A stretch of 57,003 bases of DNA from assembly GCA_009733575.1 (NCBI GenBank), contig ML769729.1:11455-68457 (forward strand), given 5' to 3'. Shown here piece by piece: positions 10,895 to 23,674 of this stretch (within the stretch, counting starts at the first letter, position 1; each line of letters opens with the position of its first letter). The position numbers were made by a program, and so were the translations under genes. This DNA comes from Gymnopus androsaceus JB14 (taxonomy: Eukaryota > Basidiomycota > Agaricomycetes > Agaricales > Omphalotaceae). The notes beneath the pieces are model-generated. The model ran no database searches. It was given only the letters and a program-made list of their open reading frames with translations, and was not told the origin of the DNA.

Positions 10895-12534
10895 AAAAAT
10901 ATAGATTGTTAGGCGGCAGGTTCGGGCTTTGCTTTTGACTTCGCTTGATTATTATTTATTTATTTTTTAAAAACTTGCTTCTCTTAATACACATTGTTTG
11001 GTGGTATCTTTAATTTGTTACTCTGCTCTTACCTACCTACGGTAATACTAGTGCTTATTTGCCTCTAGCATTATGGTTCCGGGACATCAGAATACAATTT
11101 CTGACTTTAACTAGCTCTTTTTGGCTCATTCTTACACATGTTGGCCTCATGTAGCTCCAAACTGCAAACTCTTACTCCTGGTTCCGAACGTCACTTCCCT
11201 CTCCCTCCACTCTCCGTTACATATTCGAATCACCAGCGTGACTCAAAACTTTTTGACATTGACGGTCCAATTCCAATGCTCTGCTCGTTCAACTTCTTTG
11301 ATCCCGCTGAGTTTAAAGAACACTGATCGATGAGCGTCTGATGATAAATGGAGGCGGCTTTGTTGTCGGGACTGTTCTGGCCTCGCAAATGACTTAATGA
11401 GTCTACTAGCCTCCTCCATCTGTGCAGCCTTTCGATCGTCGAAAGCTGAAGCCTGCGCACTCCCCGACGCCTCAAAGCCGAAGCTTCCCTCTCCCACCTT
11501 CACCAGGCCCAGGTTCTCCCTCCGCCACTTAGAACCCACACTGAGCAAGTGGCTGAAAGGTGACGCATGACGACCCACGTTTTATTAAGCATCGTCCCTG
11601 TTTTTCGCGTTGGTGGAGGGTTTTGCTGCTGTCCGCCGTCTTTGGCTGATATCGGAATGTAGGTTTGGGATGATTCGCTCGGTATCGGTACTAGTTAGGA
11701 TTGTATTATGCAATCGGGAGATATCGCGAGAGTATTGACGGAGGAGGGGACGTGTGTGTTGTGAGGAGAAGTGTTAGGGTATCACTATCAGTGATGCAGG
11801 TATGGAAATTGATAGATAATCTGTCCCAGACACTCAGTGTTCAGCGTCTGGTTCCATAGGGTCCTACAGACGTTCTACACCGTTTGAAGAATCAACTTGT
11901 ATGAAACATCAGTAACGACATTCCGTCATATAAATACTCGACCTTAGCTCACTTGGAAGACCACAAGATTGTAATGGGTAAACTGGTTTCTTGGGGTCGT
12001 CTGTTTGAACCAGGTAGCCATGTCGCAAAAGTGCATCTAAGTTATTATTTTATTCCGAATGGATTGTTTTTAGCCACCAAATTGAACATTTTGCTATGCA
12101 AATTGGATACTTCTAGCCTGGCAAAATCACTTCCTTAGCCTCTACACCCATGTTGTCCTGATACTATTTTCCTCTATCTGCGCAGCTTCTGCAGCGTCAA
12201 AAGTTGAACCAGCTTTCCATGGGCCCATCGGTATCCCCGACCGTCTTGGGCCCTCAAAGGTGAAATTTTTCTTTTTTCTACTTCATCGTGACCAAGCCTG
12301 TTTGCCTTATAAGTCGTATGGGTTTTGCTCAAGTTTCACCAAGCATACAAGTCCAAGTCACCGTACTTTTTGGTGCGTCCTCACTTGTGGACTGGTAAAA
12401 GGGGCAGGGTCCAGTTTTGGCTCAGTTCTAGGCGAGCATGCGTTCATGACAAAATGGAACCAGAAATGGTCAGGTAAACGTTCAATCAGGAGGTAAAAAT
12501 TAGAGCTTGTGTACGCTATGAACTACATACCAAT
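10895..12534. other. Intergenic; weak coding-like stretch on the minus strand
   Basis: 10900-11110 is AT-rich. On the minus strand 11243-11578 stays open and has coding-like composition (PFSHLLSVGSKWRRENLGL, then FDDRKAAQMEEASRLIKSF), while the next stretch looks more natural one frame over (DNKAASIYHQTLID). A weaker echo, FDAAEAAQIEEN, occurs on the minus strand near 12190-12230. I do not recognise the protein; it could be a small gene fragment duplicated once. Nothing else is supported. Confidence 0.3.
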
Positions 12535-14133
12535 CTAGCATTCTGACTCTGCACTTTTGCCGGTAATTACCACTTGCATCCCTTCCCTATCATCCAGATC
12601 ATACAGTGTGCTGTATATCTCATGAGGCACTTCCCGATCGCGAAAACAGAGAACAATAGATCTCAAGCATGATATGCCCACTTGTTCATCGCGGTTGCGC
12701 ATCCAATGGGACGAAACCATATCAACGTATCCAGCATCATCAAAGGAGCAGCCACCAACATTGAAGGAAAGGTAGCGTAGTTTAGGGATGAGGAGGAGTG
12801 AAGTAGAGCTGGACAGTCTATCCAAAAGTACGGGGCTCGGATGTAAACTAGATATGAGGCGGGATGTAATCAGGCTATTCTTCATTGCCCGATAATCGTC
12901 GATACTGAAATCCAGGAGCGAAGGAAGATGCGGAAGGATGGTAATGACTTCTGTATCGGAAATGCAAATGGAATTAATTGAGAACGACGTGTAATATTGT
13001 CCAACAAGGACCAGTATAGACGTGACGTCACATGAAGATCTAGCGATGAACTCCTCAAAGGAGCGTTGTGGCCATATTAGATCAATTTTTGTCTGAGAGT
13101 CATTACACTCCCAGCATTGAATATAGAGTTCCGCTAGAGAGGGCAGAGTAGATGACTCGAACGCAGCTGCCATGAAGTCTTCATGATCGTAATATGCTAC
13201 ACAACGGGGTCCCAACATTACTGAGTGGAGTTTGTTGGACACTGTAGGAGCTACAGCCATAGCTTCTTTCGAATATGTCCCGCGGCGCCACTGCCAAATT
13301 TTCGCAGTAGTAAGATTAGGGCATGCATCCAAAAGACCATTCATAAAAGTCACAGATGGGTTCAAAATGATATCCAAATATGTGATCCTATGCAACGGCA
13401 GTTCGGATGCTTTGAATGTCTCTGTTGTCGTAAGGGAGCATAATTTGGGAGCATTGTGAAACAAATTAATGTCCCTACTGATGCTGGTTTTTGTACCTCG
13501 TATATTAAGGTCGTCTAGGACGGGTAAATCAAGCCCAGAAAAGTCCTGTAGCCTTGTGAGGCTGAAGTTGCCCCTATATTTGAACGATCGCCAATGGTGA
13601 CTGTGTCGAGTAAGAGAAACAAGGTAGTTTTGTTTCTTCATCGGCTTCCCTATAGCAGCAAGATTGATGCACAGAGGTGAGTTGGCCGATCTTTCCAAAT
13701 AAAGCTCGAGAGTAGATGTGAGCCCATCGGACATGGTGGACATGGCATCACTGAATGAAAGTTCCAATGAGAGCTTGGACCACATTCGAGGAGACAGAAG
13801 GGCTAGCAATCGCCATCGTGCACAAACAGCACTAATAGCTAGGGCTGGCAGGAGACCGATGGAAGATGAGAGTTCCGAGTCCGAGTCGGTGGGTGGAGGC
13901 TCGTCCTGATCGAGCCAAGGATACTCCTGAAACACGTTTACCTCACACGTAAACTCGAATATAATCCCAAGGAGCTCGTTGGGAATTGGTCGAATGGGCG
14001 CGATAAACGACCGAAGTAACCTTTGGTAGCGAAGCAGGTATTCCTTTTGGGCCTTGACATAATCTATCTGAGATTGGAGACGAACGATTTCGGACTCAAA
14101 GTCTGCTAATTCGCCCTCCAATGAAAGGAGCAC
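12535..14133 (-). CDS. F-box protein, subfamily A
   Basis: The product is a single-exon 532-residue protein. It has a coiled coil at residues 1-45, an F-box at about 47-110 (PIRPIPNELLGIIFEFTCE, later ISAVCARWRLLAL), and a leucine-rich region to the C-terminus. F-box proteins recruit substrates to SCF ubiquitin ligases; the target is unknown. The frame stays open upstream of the Met at 14133 and encodes CSHCKPTPAFKPRIDVN near 14190-14240, matching the N-terminal CxxC motif of the paralogues at 14850 and 47664. No in-frame ATG was found there, so either a small 5' exon supplies the start or this copy lost its N-terminus. The C-terminal segment (DDAGYVDMVSSHW, CLRSIVLCF) is conserved in all copies. 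Confidence 0.85.
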   Translation of the reverse strand: MLLSLEGELADFESEIVRLQSQIDYVKAQKEYLLRYQRLLRSFIAPIRPIPNELLGIIFEFTCEVNVFQEYPWLDQDEPPPTDSDSELSSSIGLLPALAISAVCARWRLLALLSPRMWSKLSLELSFSDAMSTMSDGLTSTLELYLERSANSPLCINLAAIGKPMKKQNYLVSLTRHSHHWRSFKYRGNFSLTRLQDFSGLDLPVLDDLNIRGTKTSISRDINLFHNAPKLCSLTTTETFKASELPLHRITYLDIILNPSVTFMNGLLDACPNLTTAKIWQWRRGTYSKEAMAVAPTVSNKLHSVMLGPRCVAYYDHEDFMAAAFESSTLPSLAELYIQCWECNDSQTKIDLIWPQRSFEEFIARSSCDVTSILVLVGQYYTSFSINSICISDTEVITILPHLPSLLDFSIDDYRAMKNSLITSRLISSLHPSPVLLDRLSSSTSLLLIPKLRYLSFNVGGCSFDDAGYVDMVSSHWMRNRDEQVGISCLRSIVLCFRDREVPHEIYSTLYDLDDREGMQVVITGKSAESEC

Positions 14134-14849
14134 CTCCTCAATCTGAGGTTTTAAAATGGAGCTTCCGAATTCCGAGCCAAGTTTATTGACATCGATTCGT
14201 GGTTTGAACGCGGGGGTTGGTTTGCAATGAGAGCACGAACTGTAACGGACCTGTCACTTTAGCGCTCCTAAACACTCATTACTTATCTTATCGTAGTTAA
14301 CGTTACTTCGTCGCTCTTTACTCATTCGATTTATATACTATCTATTTATGGTAATAGGCTCTCGTTTGGTATATAAGGTAGACCGTTACTGTAAGTACGA
14401 TAGGTTCTACAGAATCATAACTCCCCCAGTTACAACGGTTCTCTCAGACTACTATCTTGTCATACTCGTGATTCGTCACGCTAGTGTACACGAACTCATG
14501 AGTATCAGCAATTTGGCTGGTTGAGACATTTGTCAACATAAGGTTTTCATAAGAGACACGTACTTCTGAACTCACCACTGCTGGAATATCTGCAAAGTCG
14601 CTTCGAAGCAGAGTTACTGAAAAAAGAGAACAATCAATTAAGTTAGTGCCCAAGCTTATTTTCAAGCGACCTCGTGATTGACGCTTTTGGGCATTGGGCG
14701 CCATATTCTTCTTTCGTGACCACCAATTCTTAGTTTCGAACTTTCATCGCCAATCGCAGGAGTCAGACAGAAATTGTTGGAAAAAGGTGCGCTAATAAGA
14801 CTGTATATGTCGATAATTTATTAACTACCTCCAACAGTGTCTCTTCAAA
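14134..14849. other. Divergent intergenic region between F-box paralogues
   Basis: It holds the promoter of the minus-strand F-box gene and of the F-box pseudogene. A minus-strand frame at 14444-14704 starts MAPNAQKRQSRGRLKISLG and has an acceptor-like CTTTTTTCAG inside, so a small two-exon gene is possible, but nothing about it is recognisable. Confidence 0.35.
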
Positions 14850-16513
14850 ATGGCCCAGGCTTCGACTCTATGTTCTCGATGTAAAACTCCAGTTTTTAAA
14901 CCACGAACCAACGTGAATACCGCCGAGCTTTATACCAAGCTTCGCTTCGGAATTCGGCACTGCTGTTCTCAACCCGCAGGATGTTCAAGAAATGCTCGTT
15001 CTATCTGACCGAGACCTCGACGACTACGAATCCGAAGTCGATCGTCTTCAATCTCGGATAGTTTATGTCGAGGCCCAGAAGCAGCGGCTGCTTGATTACA
15101 AAACGAAACTACGCTCACTTCTTTCCCCTACTCGACGGTTCCCTAATGAAATTTTAGGACGTATCTTCGAGTTCACTTGCGACCGAAACTTGTTGCAAGA
15201 GCATCCTTGGGTTGGACAGAAAGAATGTTCCGCCCACTGAAGTTGCTTCATCTCTTCTTCCTCCATCTCCCAGCTCTCGCCATCAGTGCTGTATGCACAC
15301 GATGGCGTTCACTGGCCCTGTCTTCGCCAAGCTTATGGACTAGGTTCGCATTGGAGATTGTATTGAGTGACACGATTACGACATCCAGTGGACTTGTGTC
15401 CACTCTCAATCTTTATTTGGACCGATCCAATGACTGCCCTCTCTACATTGACCTCGATAGTCAAAGGGTCAAGTGCAAGCGACTGAATCGGTTTGCCTTA
15501 CCTTCCTCACCAGACAAGCTCAACGCTGGAGATCATTCCGATATAGAGGCCAGCATGAGTGTATCTCACCACCAGGCTTTTGCTCAGCCTTTATTTCCCT
15601 ATCATAGAGTACTTGGACGTCGTTGGTGATAGTCAGCATTTGGATCTTTTTTGGGATGCACCCAAACTTCGTGTACTGTGTACTGACAGCAGCACACGTC
15701 GAAAATGAAGTCAAAGTTACCGTGGAATCAGCTCACATCTGTGGATTTTTAATATCTGCGCACTAGCGCGCATGATTTTGGATTTATGTCCTAATCTCGT
15801 CACTGTGAAAGCTTCACCAGCCGGCGGTCCATTGGTGGCCAACTTCCGCACAGTGTATCAGACAAAGTTCGCTTCTCGATTTGTAATTGTTTCCCCGCTT
15901 TTCTAATGGAGCAAATGACTTCTTGGCGGCTGTATTTACATCGCACACATCTCCCTTCATTGATCGAACTTCGCATTCTACTCAAACTTTGATGACTTGA
16001 CTCGTATGGCCAAAGCAGACCTTCCGCGATTTCATTTCTAGGTCTTCATGCAGCATCACGTCGACTTCTCCATCGATTTAACCAGCATTTCCGACCTAGA
16101 TGTCATTTACTATTCTCCAGCTCCTTCCCTCCCTCCTCAGATCTCAGCCTTGACGATTCACGGCTCCGCCTTCATCACATCCCATCTCATATCCAGTTTA
16201 CATAGCTCTGGGACTTCTGGGAAGCTCGCCCATTCTCCCAAAGTTACGCGATATTCTCACTGAATGTCGGTGACTGATAGCTTTTGATGATGCTGCCTTT
16301 GTCAGTATGGTTTCATCTCGTTGGCTACCTGAAGCCGATTACGCAGACATTGTGGGTGTATCTTGTCTGCGATCTGTGTTTCTTTTTTTCTGGTACCGGA
16401 AAGTGGACGAAGACGTCTACAAGCCACTGCATTATATGGATAAGATGGGGATGCGCGTAGTAGTCTCTAGTCAGGATTATGTTAGTGATGAAGATGAGTC
16501 GGATGAGGATTAA
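14850..16513 (+). pseudogene. F-box subfamily A pseudogene
   Basis: The start MAQASTLCSRCKTPVFKPR gives the family N-terminus with its CxxC. An extra T near 14945 shifts the frame; the true continuation (SEFGTAVLNPQDVQEML) is one frame over. Then come the coiled coil and F-box (FPNEILGRIFEFTCDRNLLQ near 15130-15190). Further shifts occur near 15220 and 15250 before LAISAVCTRWRSLALSS, and the middle is scrambled. The C-terminus is again readable (SRWLPEADYADIVGVSCLRSV, near 16315-16390) and ends at 16513 with an acidic tail. At least three frameshifts make it non-functional. It lies head to head with the F-box gene at 12535-14133. Confidence 0.85.
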
Positions 16514-16895
16514 CCAGGTCGGTTTGTTCATCTCCTATTTTGTCCTTTGCTGATGATAATATTCTCTAGCCTAGCAGGAGCTGAAATTATTGGAGGGACT
16601 GGGCGAATGTCGAACTATTGTCCGACGTTCTTTTCGATCGATGGTAGTAGCTGTAGCTGTGAAAGATACTCTTAGGTAAAAAGAATACACCTGTTCGCCT
16701 TAGACCCGGATCATTACAAGTTTGAGCCATCGTTGAATTTCTTTCATTCTTTCCTTCATCCATCCTCTAAAATTGTACCTATCCCTAGTATTAGTTTAGA
16801 ACTAGGATCGACGCTTTTTATCCTTGGTATGATTCCCCGCGTTCTCATTTTCAGGTCCTAACTGCTATGCTTGCTTTTTCAAGTCCAGTGCTCTC
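16514..16895. other. Intergenic
   Basis: A short spacer holding the end of the F-box pseudogene and the promoter of the MYND gene. No separate feature is seen. Confidence 0.5.
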
Positions 16896-19009
16896 ATGAC
16901 AGACCGATACGAAGAACGACTCGAGAAAATTACCGGATACCTCAATGAGATTCTTCAATCTCGCGGACGCGTCTCTGAAAACGCGAAAAGGTACCTGAAC
17001 GAGCAACTGGAGCTCTGGTTCCCTCGAAACCTCCCCAAAAAGGCTTCTAGGACTGAGATGAAGTTGGTATCTGAAGGAATTCGCATCATGAACTGGGAAG
17101 CATATGGAGAGGGAGGACGGTATGCTACTCAACAACTCGCGCCTATCATCTCTCCCTTCATTCCTCGAATGTGGTCCTGGGTCTATCTTATCGCGAAAAC
17201 TGACCCAGCGGGATACGCCCAGGCTGTTCAACGAGACATTATTCTAAACATCATCCAAGTCGTCGGATCTTTCGCTAATAGCCCAGATTTATGTCGAAAG
17301 ATGTATTCGACTCCGGATTTGATTGAAGAAATCTCATATATGTGGGCCGGACGATATCGAGACTATCGGCAGTTGACGCCCAAGCTCGTATCAAACCAGG
17401 GTTTCGGATACAGTTACAGCAGTGAAATCATGGTCTTTTCCTCCATGACCATCCGCCGTCTCATCTTCACGCCTCCTAGTATCGGATCTCCGACCCCTTC
17501 TCAGATGAAATTTATCGACGCTCTCGGCGGTACCGATAATCTCGCCACGATCTATTTGGGTCACTTCGACGAGGTCATGAAAGAGAAACATTTCGTTCTC
17601 ATTCCTCCGAAATTATCCTCCACATCGACACAGCCTGTTCCCGAACTAGACAAGAGTTTGGAAGATTCTCTGTGTCTTGATCTCCTCTTACCAATGCTCC
17701 TCTGTAAGCCCATCGCTGAAGCGCTGTACAGACTCATGCTCATTCCCAAGCTCGTCGATTACGCACTCGCGTTGATTGATTGGAGCAAGGTGTTCATCGG
17801 GCCTCAGCTTCAAATGATTCTTCGCGCGATCAACGTATCCCTTTGCGCATCGTCGAACCAGGGGACAGCCCAGCTTGTCGCGGCGCTCTCTCAGGCGCCG
17901 AGCTTACTGTCATTGATTTGGAAGATGCCGTTCGATGAAAGCGATGAAGAAATGCGGAAGATGTTGATTGTGCTTTTCCAAGCGCTATGTAATCATCTCA
18001 TATACTTTCAGGCTATTTCGCCCTCTCTAGCATCGATCGCGGGAGCAGAGAGAGATCATAAAGCAAAGATTCGAAACCTTCCGGAGAGAAGTTTGTTGAA
18101 GCAGCTGTGGGGGCACTACACCGCCCTTGCAAAGGAGTATATGGATCTAAAGAAACTATGGAATGATACGAAGCTTACGAAGTGTATGGAGGTCGGTTTT
18201 CTGGCCTTTCATCCCCAGAGCATATTACTCAATTCTTGCGCGCAGAGCACTTATGATTTTACGACTCGTTCTCTTACAAATATGCACGTCTGCGGCCAGT
18301 GCAAAGGTACTTATTACTGTAGCCGGGAGTGCCAGGTATGCCATGCCGCCATTCCTCCTGCTCCCTGCTCACTATCAGGTCTAGGTAAAGAACTGGAGCG
18401 CGCACAAGGCAATCTGTCAGCGAATATCGGCGTCAACTGATACCCAGGGTAAGCTGTTACCTCCGCATTTTGCAATCATGGAACCTCACTGAGATTATTG
18501 CAGGTCGAATTTTATATATGCCGAATCGAAACGAAAACTTTTTCCTGGACTTCATCATCTCGATCGACATCAAGGTCAACTATACATACATCCACGACGT
18601 CGTTTATGCGAACCCGCCTGTCTCTACTTCGCCAGATTATGCGGTCGTCCTCACCCTCGACTACGCTGAAGTTCCAGCTGTAATAACCGCCAAGTGGGCC
18701 CCGATGCCGCATGATGATCCTCTCGGGAATGCGAAGAATGCCAGAGATTGGGCAAAATACAAGGAAGAGTTGGACGCCAAGGAAGGTCAAGATGCATGGA
18801 AGGATCATTCGGTGGTGATTTTTAGAGAACTGACGAAATGGGCAGGGACACAGGTTCGTCTGCTCCAGGTAAATCCGATGAGGGAAGAGGAGAGGAATGA
18901 GAGGGGAAATTGTCCATGTGGATGTGCAGAGTCAGCTCATGAGATGCGAAAAGCATTCAATACGCCGGTTCCTGGTATTGGGGAGTTGAAGCGGGGGGAA
19001 CGAGGATGA
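16896..19009 (+). CDS. MYND-type zinc-finger protein
   Basis: Three exons, 16896-18335, 18385-18448 and 18504-19009, give an uninterrupted 669-residue protein. Residues 1-450 are helical, armadillo-like sequence of the kind found in agaric MYND proteins. The MYND finger spans about 446-491: Cys466, Cys469, Cys475 and Cys479 (HVCGQC, YYCSREC), then after the first intron W484, H487 and C491 (VKNWSAHKAIC). The last exon encodes a C-terminal domain (RILYMPNRNENFFLDFIIS). MYND fingers usually mediate protein-protein contacts; the partner is unknown. Both introns are 49-55 nt and both splice in frame, which fixes the model. Without splicing the finger would be lost. Confidence 0.88.
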
Positions 19010-20883
19010 GAGGTCTTGCATGGGTATTATGTAGTTTGCTCACTCCTTGGTGCAGAGATTGCAGAACTGTCCGCAAACCGCCATAAGCATGTTCTGACAA
19101 CATTGTTCCTTTTGGCAACTCAACATTAGCATGAGCTTGAGCGCGTAAGTGCAGCGGAGGCGCTTAGACGCTCAATACTCAAAGCGCTAATTTCTAATTT
19201 CTACATCTTTCATCTCTTCTTTTCATCGGTAGCGGTGAGCCTCATGTTGTTCCTGCAATCAAACACCCTCTACGTTAAAATTCTCTAGACATCATCTTCT
19301 TGGATATCTATAGCCCATATATCGTCAATGCTTGGTGTGTTGCTTCATCAAAATTTAAAATGATCCTGAAACCCAACTTGAAGGTCACGCAAGACCATTC
19401 CGCACTGGATCATAGGATTTCGTAGTACGCGTTCTCATTTTTCGACTATTTTTCAGTCAATGCGAAGGGAACGATTGTATCGACGTCCCAATCTCACGCG
19501 ATTTCAAGATATATCGGAAACGCTTTTCCACTAGTCGAGCTTCACCGAAAAACAGCTTGGACTTGCAGCCGGTCTGCACTTGCGGCAACCATGGTGTCAA
19601 CATACATGGTGCTTTCGACCGTCTTGAGAAAACTGATCCGTTCTATTCGAGACGTCGAGGACAAAGACAATTTCTGAATCACTTTCCGCAACAGTTCCTC
19701 AGTGCCCTGCCTTCGTCCTCATCTGACCAAACTCATCCGAAAGCGACGCATCATGTTGTTTTCAGGACCTCATATTACCCAGCTTTTTGCCTTACCACCT
19801 CGAAATCCTTGGTCTCAGTAGACTCTAGAGACTAGATCTGCTTTGGGTGACAAAACCTTTTAGAAGCTAGCACTTTTCGCGTCAAACAGAAGGTGTTTAT
19901 ATGTGGGTAACGCAAAAATATCAAGTTCGGGGAATGTCGATGCTTCCGGTCCTTTCCTGAACCAACTTGATAATTCTATGAAGACATTCAGCGTCCGGAC
20001 TCCGATTCGTTGCGGGACCTGATCTCAGGATGTACTACAGTCGAACCTTGGATCACCTGTCGTTCCCTCTGTCAGGGAACGGAAGGAGCCGCTTTCTCGC
20101 TGGTCCTGCCCAACAATACTGAGAGCTGGCTTTGCACGCTAAGATAATAAACGGGGAATAAAACTATAACTCGACGTTCAAAGTTACGAAGCCCCGACTC
20201 ATTTGCCATTTGCACGAATATCCTGTACGGATCCCAGGGTTTTGAACCTGAAATGTCAATTAGAAGTCTCTCTCAAGCCTCAGATGCCCGTGTCAAAGTG
20301 GCGTTAGATCGCACTTCGTCTAAATACTCCATTCAGCCTTGCCAGTAGCAAACGATTTATGAAGAGGCTGTAAGTATCCTATCGCTTCTTCTTCACTAAT
20401 CCTGGCTAAAGATTTCTATTCCCAGTTTTAGTGAACTTGAAAACGTTGAACTGAGCTCAAGACGAAGTGTAAGTAAAAGCGTTTAGCTCAAGGTTTGTTA
20501 GAGATGCATTTAATGAGATGTACTGCATCCAGCATCTATAACATCAGTGCGGGTTCGCACCGTTATGCGAGTCAAGGTCCGTTTCAGTGTTTACGCATCT
20601 AATGTTCTCCTTTGAATGCGTGCGGCGCGGGTATTAAACATTCGGCATACTACGACCGGTCTGATACCGGCCAATGCATATCCATGTCTCCGACTTGAAT
20701 ACTGCGCTGAATAAACCTACATTCCTCCTTCAATCTGGAATCATAACTTCCATCTGTTTTGCTCTACGAATGGAGTCATCATCTTTCCATCTAGTTGTCT
20801 CTCGAATTGCTTTCTTCTAGGCCACGGAAATCATCCAATTCCATCTGTCTGTAGTGCTGGTTCAAAAGGAGCACTCTAAAAGG
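19010..20883. other. Intergenic, 1.9 kb, upstream of the peroxidase
   Basis: A + frame at 19557-19835 is open but has no recognisable motif. Several splice-like GTAAGT/CCCAG pairs between 20365 and 20540 hint at a non-coding or very small transcript. TGCACGC at 20133-20139 fits the metal-response core TGCRCNC known upstream of some manganese peroxidase genes, but it lies about 820 bp from the start codon, so the link is weak. Confidence 0.35.
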
Positions 20884-20890
20884 TATAAAT
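20884..20890 (+). promoter_or_regulatory. TATA box of the manganese peroxidase gene
   Basis: TATAAAT lies 63-69 bp before the ATG at 20953, at normal core promoter spacing. It is preceded by AAAAGG and followed by no other ATG before the start. Confidence 0.7.
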
Positions 20891-20952
20891 ACTGAGCAAA
20901 AAACGACTTGTACCTTCACTGCTCAGGTTCTTTCTTCTCTCTAACCTCGACA

Positions 20953-22816
<1,864 letters not shown>

Positions 22817-23674
22817 TCACTTGCGATTCTTGATCAAAGTGCTAGATTGTTTAGGTTGTTCTATTCCAATTTCTTCTTTTTTGGGTTATGCAGTGCTTGG
22901 TTATTTTCTTGTATGAGCGCAGTATGAGTTTATTGAAATCATACTACTTATAGAGAAATCATGAAACGATGAAACGATGAGAGCGACTAAAACGCGGTTA
23001 TTGAATCTCACAAGGAACAGTATTTTACTACTAACACCGGTCAGATCTATGTCGATCGCGACGATGGTACTTCAAACTTTAGCGGAGCTTGGGCTGTCTT
23101 CCGGGCACCTCTCCACTGCTGCCATCGCGCCTCACCTCCAGCCCATCAACTCTCATAACCATAGTACTACGGTTGAGGCTCGCTTGAGCTCTCTCCTGCT
23201 GCTTAATTCCGTATTCCGTCGCATTTCCACCTTGTCAGAGTCGAATCCGAGTCAGTCGATCACTCATGTTGTGCTCCCTGCTATGTCATCAACTGGATCT
23301 CTAGAGCTTCGAAGAAAAAAACATGGATTGTGTACGCTGTAATTGGTGCACTACTTACTTTTCGCTCCTGGCCCATAGCTTTGTTGTTTGTACCAGCAGT
23401 GCGCGCTTCAGTTCTAGGGTGTTTGCTATTTTCTTACAGAATCGTTCCCTCTTTATATTTTAGTACACGAGCCTCTCAGTATTCAATTATTACATACTGT
23501 TGTAGTGTAACATATCCATAGTTGTTGCATAGTTGCCGTGTAGTGCTTTAGGCTCTAGCGGAGTCCGAACCGGCCATTATGTGGTGTGAGATTCTAAACG
23601 CGCTTCGGCGTCATTTTTACTTCTCACCCTCTCACCTCAATGTCTTCTAGTCCAAGACTGCTATCCCGGTAAAA
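22817..23674. other. Intergenic with an unsupported open frame
   Basis: A + frame at 22977-23342 (121 codons) is open but Ser/Leu-rich and shows no motif. GAAACGATGA is repeated twice near 22965-22980. No gene is called. Confidence 0.35.

Noticed and set aside
13225..13909. Plus-strand frames inside the F-box gene region
   Set aside because: They lie antisense to a clear 532-codon F-box frame and have no recognisable domain.
22977..23342. 121-codon plus frame after the peroxidase
   Set aside because: Low-information Ser/Leu-rich sequence without motif, introns or promoter; not called as a gene.
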